Position numbers and translations under genes: made by a program. Below are positions 16,427-28,400 of a stretch of DNA of 36,110 nt, piece by piece (the stretch's first letter is position 1; every line of letters begins with the position of its first letter). The DNA comes from CAMDMI01 sp044379485 (GTDB lineage: Bacteria > Bacteroidota > Bacteroidia > Cytophagales > Flexibacteraceae): contig JBIPOE010000043.1 of assembly GCA_044379485.1 (NCBI GenBank), positions 1-36,110 of the forward strand. The letters are read 5' to 3'. The notes under the pieces were generated by a model. The model was not told where the DNA came from. It saw nothing but the letters and a program-made list of their open reading frames with translations, and ran no database searches.

Positions 16427-19400
16427 ATGAAGCACCTATACCGTGCCTCCTTTGCTGCTATATGTTTATTTTTTACAAGCAGCCAAATGATTGCCCAAAA
16501 TATTCTGACTTACGCCGGAAATGCTGGAAAAGAGCGTTTTAATGATGTTGTTGAGCTTTCAAACGGCAAGGTTCTTGTAGCAGGGGAGGCAGAAAATCTG
16601 GCTTGGCTTCCCGGAGGAACTCCTGTAACAACGCTTACCGTAAATCTGGCTCCAGGCATTTCAAGCATCAATTCTTCGGATTCGAAGATAGCTTTTCTGA
16701 TGTTGCTCAATTCCACCCAAACCACTATTGAACAAGTGGTTCGGTTTCCTGCCGGAACGGTAGCAAGTGTAAACCGAATCCGGACTACCAACCAGATTGG
16801 TTCTACCACTGGAAACATGGTTATTTCCGGGATGAGAACCACTGCCTCCAATGACGAGGATGGATACTATATCGCCAGGCTCAATAATAACTTTGTGGCC
16901 GGATTGCCAACGGCTTGTTCCTGGTATTATCCGGTTTCGGCCAAAAACAAAGGTGCTGGTCCATCTGCCTACAAAACCATTCAGCCATGGGATGTTGGAA
17001 ACGATGGTTCTGTAGTTTTTGGCTGGGGATTGGATTACGATTGGGATTGGGCAGCCATCAATAAACTGACCAGTTCAGGAGCATTGACAACCGTCGAAAA
17101 CTGGCCATACCAAACCGATACGGTTGGTCCAAACACGGAAAGAAATTACAGGACTGCTTCTTCTTACACTCCTGGTTCAGCTACTTATTCTGGCATTATT
17201 TTAAAAGCATATAGAAGCGGTTCTTTACGTTCCTCTGTAAACGGGACAGCTTTTTGGAATGGATACAACTACAATGGACTTGACGAAAACAACAAGGCCA
17301 GAAAGGGAAAATTTCCGGATGATTTTTATGCCCCTGAGGCAGAAGGAGCCACTCCCGGAGATGGAAGGGCTTATGGACGATTAACCCAAGGGACAAACTA
17401 TAATACCTCCGTAGTTGGATACCGAACCAATTTTCGTTCAACCCGACCAACGGGGCGTTTGGGCGGAATTGTAATTGATCGTCGGGACAATCATATGTAT
17501 TTCGGATACAGCACACAAACTGCCTTTTGGTCGGTTACTAAATACAATGGCTCTAACTGGGTTCCTGATTTTGAACCGGTTGTGGTTGCAATGGACAATA
17601 CGGGTGGACTAAAATGGTGGGCCAGATTGTATGATCAGAAAGACATTTCTCTACCGGACCAATACATTGATGGGGTTGATATTGATTATGCTTCGGACAA
17701 ACTAGTGGTTTTGGCCAGACAACATGGTTTTAGTGGAAATATGTTCTGGCAGGGGAATCAGCTATATTTTAATGGAGGAGCCTCCGGATTTAAAAACAGC
17801 AATTCCGGTATCAATACAATTGAAACCGGGCATTATTCATGGATAGGCAAGTTTGACTTGATTCGTATGCCATCCGGTCCGATTCCAGTTCAGCCAAAGC
17901 TTTTAAATTCAACATTTATAGCGGAGTATTCTGATAATCCGACAGGTTTGGGTTCAGTAAGTACCGATCCAAAAATGGACAATTGGAAAATGCCAAATAC
18001 TGGTTTTCCAGATTTGAATACCACCAAAATGAAAACCAGGATAAACGTGGCCGCCAATGGAAGTGTTACAGTTGTCGGAACAGGAAGAAGAACAATCACT
18101 ACAGTAGATGCGCATCAAAAAATGCCTAAACCAGGAACTGGAAGTGTGTCTGCATGGAACCAGTTCGTACGAATTTACAGACCCGATTTATCGTATCCCG
18201 TTTACAGCACGCTGATTACTGGCGCATGGGATACATTAACTGGTGTAGGAGGTTCAAATACAGAAATTGAAGCTGCGTTTCCTTTCTCTAATGGGGTGTA
18301 TGTGGCCGGTTACCATACAACCGATGTCACAGGTTCTGCACGACCGAACAACATCCCAACCGCCAATGTTCCAACATGGGGCGTGGCAACACCTAGTTCT
18401 GAGTCGGCTATTTTTGGAAGACTTGGATTTGTAAACCTCAATCCTATTTCCTTAAACTTAACTCAAAGTACTTTTTGTTCTCAATCCGGAAGCAATACAG
18501 CCACCATCGGGTTTACACCTCCCCCTAATTTTTTGGTTAATTTTAATCCAGGAAACCAGTTTCAGGCCGAGCTTTCCGATGCCACCGGAAAATTTGCGGA
18601 AGACGGTGGAACAACCACTGTATTGGGCAGCCTTACTTCCACCAGCAATGCAACACAAAGCTTAACCGCCACTATTCCAGTGGCTACACCTGCAGGTACA
18701 GGATATGGAATCCGTGTTCGGGGAACCAATCCGGTAACTCCTGGATTCTGGTATTCTGCTTCCATTGTAATTGCCGCTCCGGGAACTCCGGGTACCATTT
18801 CTGGTCCGGTTCAGGTTTGCAGCAATGCTTCTTCTGTTACACCATTTACCATCAACAAAGTGGCCAATGCCACAACTTATGAGTGGGAAGTTTCTCCAAC
18901 CGTTTCAAACCAATTGGACCCTTGTGATTTACCTACCTGTGCGGGTAAAATTTCCGGTTCCGATACCGTTGGGTCTGTCGTTTGGAATCCATCCTATTCA
19001 GGTACAGCAACTGTGCGGGTACGGGCCACCAATGCCTGTGGTGTTTCTGCCTGGCAGACTTTTAGTGTTACCAATATTTCGCCTTGTATTTCTAATACTG
19101 GTGAATTTAACGGTTGTGCAGGGGCTTCATTTACAGTTAATTTCACAGTTCCTGCTGGTGTAACAGTTTCTGGAACCAATCAATATACCACTGAGCTTTC
19201 TGATGTTTCCGGTAATTTTCCAGGAACCATTATAGGAACAGTTAGTAATATTACCGGAGGGGCAGGTCCTAGAAATGGCACTATTACTGCAACTATCCCA
19301 GGTGGACAAGCAGCTGGAAGCCTTTACAGAATTCGGGTGAATGGAGTAACAGGTAATACACCTTCGGTTTCTTCAATACCAAGTTCATCTTTAAGTATTA

Positions 19401-22400
19401 TCCGAAATATTCCATCTTTACCAGGAACCCCGACGGGTGCAGTTCTTAGCCTTTGTTTAAATAGTATTTCTAATAATTATACCTACTCAGTTGCTGCGGC
19501 TGCAGGGGCCACCGATTATGAATGGAGAATCATTCCCGATTCTGCTGGAACAATTCTTTCAGGAACGGATGCAACTGCAACCATTGCCTGGAATAACTTT
19601 ATTGGTACACCGCAGATTTCCGTTCGTGCCAAAAACTCCTGCGGAAACTCCGCATGGTCTTCAGCCCTTACCGTAACGCTACAAAACTGCAACCGCATTA
19701 CAGGTACCACGCCGGCAGGTCCTTTTTGTCCGGGTCAGACAGGAGTGACGGTTCAGGTAACCACACCTGCCGGGGTTTCCTATCCTTCTACAAATACCAT
19801 TACCATTGACGTACTGGATGCCGGGTTAAATACAGTTTCAAGTGGACTTGGTTCTACGACTGCATTGAACAACGTTACACCATTTCCTGCATTGACGGGG
19901 AGTACGGCGGCCTTGACCATACCTTACACTGCACCCGGCACGTATTACCTGAGGATGCGATCCACAGGAGGCGGAACCCGGTTGGGTGCTCTCTTCCCGA
20001 TCACCATTTCAGGTAATGCTCCATCTCAACCGGGATCGATCACAGGAACCACCACACCCACTTGCGGACAAGCCGGTGCAGCCTATTCCATATCCGCTGT
20101 TTCGGGAGCAACCGGATATACCTGGAGTATTTTTCCAGCGACCGCCGGAACCATAACGCCATCAGGTACTTCAGCAACCATTAACTATGCGGCCACTTTC
20201 CAGGGTGCGACTGCCACATTAAATGTAACTGCAAATAATACCTGCGGTTCAAGTGTACCGGGCAGCCAAACCATTACGCTGGGTTGTGCGGCTCCAACTG
20301 CACCAACGGTTCCGGTCCCATCTGTTAGTGGAAACTTCAGAACCCGCCAAAGTGGAAATTGGTTTACACTCAATACCTGGGAAACTCATAACGGAACTTC
20401 ATGGATTCCTGCAACAGCTGCCCCGACAAATACAAGCGGGGTGGTACAATTGGTATCAGGTCATACAGTGGGAATATCCTGGCCGCAAAATGTTACCAGT
20501 ACAAATTCCCCTTCAACATCCATCCAATTCAATGGGACAGCCTTATCTTCGAACAACAGCCTGAATGGGCTGATTGTGGGCAATGGCGGTTACGCACAAC
20601 GTACCCAGAATGGTAGTTCCTCGTGGACTGCCATCACAACAGGAACCACCAACGATCTTAAGTCCGTTACTACCTACAATGGAGGTCGTTATGCCATATC
20701 CGTTGGAAATTCCGGAACTTTCTTAAGGGGTGATGGCGGAAGTAATAATGCTTTGGGTGGATTGACCTGGTCTGCAGTTACACCAACAGCAAATGGAAAT
20801 CCAACGATAACTGAAAATATCAATTGTGTGGATGTAAATTTTGGCTTTGGAATCGCTGTCGGAAATAATGGAAGAATGGTCATCATTCACAGCTCCAGCG
20901 GAAATAATGGAGATTTATTTAATGATCGGACCTCCGTTATTGCTACAACAACGAATCTAAGAGGCTGTTATATGCATGGAAATGGAGCCAATTATCAGGG
21001 TCATATTGTTGGTGAAAATGGATATTACAGGAGAACTACAGCCGCTGCATGGTCAACCAACCCAACATGGAATGCTGAACAAACCATCGCTGGAAATCCA
21101 ACCCTTAATTCAGTTGCTTTTAATGGAACAGCCTCACCTGGAGCTACTGGAATTATTGTTGGAAATGGGGGTGTGATATTCAGAACGGTTAATAGTGGTT
21201 CCAGTTGGACAGCCATTACTTCTCCTACCAGTGAAAACCTGCTTTTTGTCCGGTATGCCACAAATGGAGACCTTTTCGCAAGTGGAAATAATGGTGTTTT
21301 GCTTTGGTCTGGAAACGATGGTCAATCCTGGAGAATCCTTAGCACAGGCACAACCGCAACTTTAAGATGCGTTAACCCAACCGCAGCGGCTGACCGTCAG
21401 CAAGGGTTTGCTGTAGGAGATAACGGGACCCTGATTGTTGGGCTTACTTCAGGAAGCAATTCAACTTTCGATCAGGTTGTAATCGAATCAGGTGCCAATC
21501 TGGTCGTTGGTTTAAGGGATGTAACTATTAATGACAATTCAAATACTTCGGATGTTGACCTTGATGTTACCGGAACATTGACTCTAACAGGGAGAGAATA
21601 TGCCTTTAACGCACAGAATGCCACAACAAGGACAATTTTCAGATCAGGATCAAACCTGATTCAGGACAGAGATGCAAATGGGACAAATACAGACCTCATG
21701 GGTGCCTTCGGCGGAACAGGCCAAATGCAATTTGTAGGAGGTTCTACGGTTCAGGTCATAGGAATCCGAACAGGAACCGGCTGGAATGCAAGAAATCAAC
21801 CTTTCAGTAATTTTATATGGAACTCTCCAAATCAAACTTCAAACCTGACACTTACCAATCCTCCGATAACGACCACCAATAATTTCAGGGTTCAATCTAC
21901 CGGAACAGGAAACCTGAATATATCCAACAGTGCTTCGACCACTCAAGTGTATAACTGGACCGGATTTCAACAGGATGCCGGAACTTTCAGAATGTTGAAC
22001 CAAGGGAATAACATTGCCCGGTTAACACTTAACAGTACAAATTTCGTGCATAACGGCGGGGTATTTTACCCTTCATTTGACCGAGGTTTGGTTACCTTAA
22101 ACATTTCCAATTTTACCCAAACTGGTGCCGGAACTATCGACCTCAACATTACCGGCTCTCAAAATACAAATAGAGGAACCATCACCAATATTCTGGGTAA
22201 TTTTAATCAGACTGGTGGAACCATTACACAAGGAGCCGTTTCCGGTACCTTTGGCTTTACCAACTGCCCCATTTTCTTCAAAGGAACCGGAGCACAAAAT
22301 CTGGCGGCTTCGGGTACCTGGTCTGCCAATCCGGACATTCAGTTTTTGAATACGGGTTCTGGCATCACCTTGACCGGCAATGCTAGTTTTGGTTCGATTC

Positions 22401-25400
22401 CGGTCCGATGGATTTCCGGCAATGTGAATACAGGTGCATTCACCTTAACTTCCGGTCCGCTTTCTTTGCGGGGAGCCGCCAATACGACATTTGCCACGCT
22501 TTCAGGTTCCGGCGGATGGAACACCAACCTTCTTTCCATCGTTTCCGGTCGTCTGGACAATACTGCTGATGCCTTAACGGTAACCAATCCTTCCAACTTT
22601 GCTGCGGTAACGGGCGGAGACCGGCAAAACTACATCATCGGAAACCTGAGAAAAGTTTTTGGTTCTTCCGTTTCAGGAACCTTCACCTATCCCATCGGAA
22701 CTTCTGCCGGATTTAAGCCAGTGACCTTAAATTCATTGGTAAATGACGCCACCCAGAAAACATTGGGAGCCTCCGTGTCAGCTACCGGTGCCAACCAGGC
22801 TTCAGGAACAAAAATTCAGAATGTAGGAACCCAAACGGCTATTGCAGGATTAAACTGGAGAATCCGAAGAACGGACGCATCCAGCGGTTCCCTGGCAAGT
22901 CTGGCCTCCATTAAGGTAGTGAATGATACGATCACCTCGGATCACCGTCTGGGACAAAGCAATGTCAATCTTACTTCTGGTTTTACGTCCGTTGGAGGAA
23001 ATTTTGCTAAAAACACAACCTTATCCGTGGCGACCGCAAGGTACTATGACTTTACCTCTTCCAAACCTCTGGATCTTTCAACCATCGCCGGTTCAACGGG
23101 TATGTTCCTTGCGGTTGGAGGTCCTGCTACTGTGACGCCTCCGGGAGGTGGTTATTCGGTCGGACCGACCGGAAACTTTCCTAATTTAACCTCAGTAGCA
23201 GCCGAATACAACGATGTCCGGTTTACAGCCCCTACCTCATTTACCTTCCAATCAAGTTATGAAGGACGGTCTGACAATGGAGGAACAGAAGTTTTTCCAA
23301 TCACCTTCAATCAAAACCAAACCGTCGCCGTCACCATCCGATATACCGGTGGATCGGTTGTAGAAACCAGCAATACAGGCGTGCCAAACGGCAATCCACT
23401 CATCGTTCTGGATGGAGCCGATAACCTTAGGTTTGAAGGCAATGACAAATGGAGATTCCTTAATAAATCAAATGGAGTAAACGCCAATGCGGTGAGGTTA
23501 CTCAACGGTGCCCAAAACAATACCTTTAAAGATATGATTCTGGAAGGGTCGGACGAAACCTCAGGCTATACCGGAACGGTTTATCTTTCAAGCTCGCCAA
23601 CCATAGGAAACAGCTTTAACACCTTCGAATCCAACCGGATCTCCTCCAATGGCGACCGTCGACTGGAACCGATCGTGATCGGGATTTCGAACAATTTTAT
23701 GCCTGGATTGCCTTATGGTGCCATAATTGGTGCAAGCAATGCATCACCCATCGTAATAACCACTTCTAAAAATCATGGATTCTCTACCGGCCAGAATGTG
23801 AACATAGAAGGGGTTCATGGCAATTATGCTGCGAATGGAAATAATTGGGAAATTACGGTAACGGGTCCAAAAACATTTTCACTGGATGGCAGTACAGGAA
23901 GTGGAGCATTTAGAATAAACTATGATATCAATGCTTTGGTTGCAAACAATCCGGTAACTGTTCAAACTGCTGACAATCAAAAAAATACAATAAATCACGG
24001 AATTCCGATTGGAGTGATTCAGCCCATTGCCGGCCCGGGACTTGGAGGCGTTACCTATGCTGCCATCAACAACGATGGCGACTATTATGCAAAAGCCATA
24101 TCAGCCAATGAACTGGAAATTTACCGTGACATTGCAGCCACCAATCCACTCATTGTTTCAAGTGGAACATACACCCCAAATTCGGGATCTATCCGTTTTC
24201 ATACCGACAACCGCCTATGGAAAGCACAGGCCAGTGCCCCGGTTTTAATTACCCAATGGCAAACCTTTGGCAACGGTTCTGCATTCATTTACATAACCAA
24301 TGTAACCAAATTGGGAAGTGGATTGATTGAAATCACTACGTCAGCCAACCACAATATGATTTCTGGCTGGGCTGTCCGGATTGCCGATGTGGATGGTTCC
24401 AGTGGAAATCTGGAAACCGAAGTAAACCGATATACAGGTTGGCAAATCGATGTTACCGGAACGGATAAATTCACTCTTCGGAATTCAAATGGAGCAAATG
24501 GAGGTGTGGATGTGACCGGCGCCTATGTGAGTGGGGGTAAATTCCTGGTTTCACCTGTGGTAGTTTCATCCAATAATCATGGTTTGATTTCAGGAAATCC
24601 GGTTACAATCAATGGGGTACAGGGTGTATATATGGCCAACGGAACCCATTATGCACGGAAATTAGACAACAATGCTTTTTCTATTTGGGAAAATGCCAGC
24701 GGAGCAGATTCAACCAAACCAAGGTATTTGTCTTTTCCTGGCGTTGATCGTTTGGGTGGATCTGGTGCATTAAACAATGTAGTTGGATACACAGGAACTG
24801 CCGTTTTTTCAAGACCGGGAATTCCAATGGTCACCAACATGGCCGTCACTAATTGTACATATATAAACAACACACCATCAGTAGGTCAGGTTACTTTTTA
24901 TTACACGGTTGCCAATGGAACATTTGGAGCCAATGCCATTGGCCAACGGTTTTGGGCCAGCGTTTCTGGTGTGAATGGATTTGGAGGAACTTCTCCTAAC
25001 CAGGAGTGGCAAGGAAGCAATGCATTTGGTATTGTGACCGCTACCAATCAATTCACAGTAACAATAACCGGATCAACCACAGGATCTTACACTTCAGGTG
25101 GAATCGTAAGCACTCGAATTACAATCAACGAAATTAGAGCGACACAATATGCCTGTAACGGCAACATTCAGGATACCTGGGTGGTTGGTAGTTGTGGAGG
25201 TCCTGTTTTTCAGCCTACTGTTTCGTTTAGTAAGAACAGCGGTATGCGGGTAGGAGATCCATTTACGATTTCAGGAATTTCCGGACCAGAGCCTGGCCAT
25301 GGTTTGAATGGAACATTTATGGCATTGACTGGTGGATTCGCAGGTCTTGGCGGTTCAACCTCTTTTTCATCCCTTCAAAATCCAACGACTGCTCCTATTC

Positions 25401-28400
25401 TGAATACTGGAGGTGTTCCAAATATGACCGCCGATCCCAATCCTCCATTTAACGGACAAGTGGTTGCAGCTTATGATATTCTGGCAACCCGTTGTGTGTA
25501 TTCTCAAAATACAGGAAACAGCCTTAACAGCAACAACAAAATCAAGGACAATGAAATTTCTCAATTTGATGAAGTAGCTGTGTCAGTGACCAGCCTTGGA
25601 AATGGAAGTAACTGGGAAATCACTGGGAACAGCATTTTTAATAAGATATCCCAGCCACCTGCTGTGGGAGCGACCAACTTCCAGGCCATCAACTTTGTTC
25701 CTGGTTTAAAGTCGAACAACAACATCATTTCGAACAACTTTATTGGTGGTCAGCAAACCGGGGCGGACGGTAACGCCATGGTTTTCAGCCGCGGGGTAAC
25801 GTTGGAGTGTTTTAATATCAACGTAGGTAACGAAATCGCTACCAAAGCCGAAAACAACCTGATACGGAATATCAATACAGTTTCCTTCAGTGGAGCCACG
25901 GGAGCGGTGTATGGTTTTAACCTTCAGGGCGGAAGGATTGATGTAAAGAACAACGTCTTCGGCGGAACCGATGCCAAACTGAGCAGCGATACCATCCGTG
26001 CCAGTGGCGGAACCGGGAACAACTATTTTGTCAGAAACTTCTCTACAGACTCCGTTTCCATCGTAAACAATACGGCAGCCCATATTTCTTATCCGGCCAT
26101 TTCATCGTATATGATCAGCCATGAAAGTTCTGGAAAAGTTATGATCAAAGGAAACACGATCAAAAACATTTCAGCCGGTTATGGCTTTAACGGGTTTGTA
26201 TTCAACGCCATCCGGATTGGATCCGACCGTGAATTTACAGGATACAACACCAGTAACGGCGTGGTAACCATAAACAATCATGGTCTGTTGGCCGGCGATT
26301 ATGTATGGTCAAGACTTAATTCCGGAAATACATCCGCCAATGGCATGTTCAGGGTAACCACACCGATAACCGCCAACACCTTTACTTTGCAAGGATACAG
26401 CGGTTCAGGATCGTCAACCAACTCAGGTAGTTTGTTCATGCTTCCGGCCCGAACCGGAATGTCATTCACCCTTGATTCCAACCAGATCACCAACATGAAC
26501 ATTACCAGTGGAAGGCCGGATGCACTCGTAAGTCAATTGATCGGTTACAGTGTTTTTTGTTCTGAATACAAGGGCATTATCCGCAAAAACCGTTTCTACA
26601 ACAACCGGGCTGTATCGATGACCGGTGTTGCCATTGTTGGTTCATCGGCAAATGATCTTCTGGTTGCCAACAACCAACTCACCATGGAAATTGCCAATCT
26701 TTCACAACCAGGTTGGGCGGGTGCAGGTTCCCAGGGAATCTGGGTGCAAACGCCTGGCATTGGATCGTATAGTCTGCCTAGAATATATTTCAATACCATC
26801 TGGCAACGAAACCATTCGGGGGCGGCCTCGCAGCCTCAGTATGGATTCCTGAAATCAGGACCAGGCAGAGCCGTTGTGAGAAACAATATTTTCTTTACCT
26901 CCACTTCCTTACGACCAGGGCCTCCCGCCTACTCGGCCGGGGTAACCGATGTAACCAACTGGCAGGCGGCTGATTTTACCAATAACCTTTTGTATGCAGA
27001 AGGTGCCAATGCCTTTCTCGGATGGTATAATGGAACAACCATAAACACAATAGCTACCTGGCAAGGCTTTGCAGGAGCAGGTTCAGTAAACAACATCTTC
27101 AATTTTGCCAATTTTGAAGAAAATCAACCTGCTCCGAATGGAGACTTATCCTTGTCTACTGACAATTGCCCAATCAAAGACAAAGGCATTAACGTAGCCT
27201 ATCGGGCCGATTATGATAGTCTTTTGGTAAGGGATGTTTCCAAGCCTGATCTTGGCTCCAATGAATTCAGCCGCAATTTGCCAACAGGCGCTTTCTGGAT
27301 TGGCGCTGTAAACAACGACTGGAACACCGATGCCAACTGGTGCGACCAAAGGGTTCCTTTGGCGGATGAGGATGTAACCATTACCAATGCACCTCCGAAG
27401 CCATTTATGCCTATTATTTCTACTTCAGATGCCGTTTGCCGAAATCTGAATATTGCCAACAATTCGGGTTCCATGCTGGTGGTGTATGGTGAAAATGCCG
27501 CCTTGACCGTCAGTGGAAAAACGCCGAAAATTCAGTTTTCACACGACAATCTGGCCAACATTAATGGTTCGGTTCGGTTTATTTCCGATTCAGTTCAAAA
27601 CATTCCCGGGGCTTCAGCAGAATTAAATTTTAATGGAAGAAATGTCCTGACAGCCAGGCCGAGAATTTCTGCATTGACTTATACCAATAGTCCCGATGTG
27701 ATAACCATTACCACTTCGGCCAACCACAACCTGGCTTTGGGAGATGTCATTATTCTGGCCAATGTGCGTGGTGCTTCAGTTCCCGCGAAACCATTGAAGG
27801 TAATTCAAGTGGTGAGTGCAACTCAGGTCAGGATGCAAGGTTTTGCCTCAGGAACTTATACCGCCAATTCAGGTTTGATTATCCCAACAGCCATGATTCC
27901 GATTAACGCCATGGCAAACGGACCATCGGCAATTACGATTACGTCTCCACGAAACCACAATCTTCAGGTAGGCCAAATGGTGGCCATTGCAGGTTCGAAA
28001 GGAAATGTGAAAGCCAACGGCTCTTTTGAAGTAGCAACAGTTCCAACTACCACCACTTTCACCATCAATGTGGTGAGTACAGATGCATTTGTGTACGATA
28101 CCAATGCATTTGCTTTCCCTGGAAGAACCGGATTTTATGACATTGTTGTTGATGGAAATTCCCAAAAAGCTGCCTCTGGAATCATAGAAGCCAGAACCTT
28201 AACACTGGCTGGTGGGAATCTGGATTTGCCGTTTTCAGCATCCAGTCTTTCCAATACCTTGATTCGCGATTCTTTAATTATTGAAGGGGCAAGAACATTA
28301 AATGCCACAGGTTCGAATTACAGATTTGGAAATCTGATTAACAAAGGAGGAACCGTAAATCTGGGAACAGCAAATGTTCAGGTAAATGACTCTTTAACAA

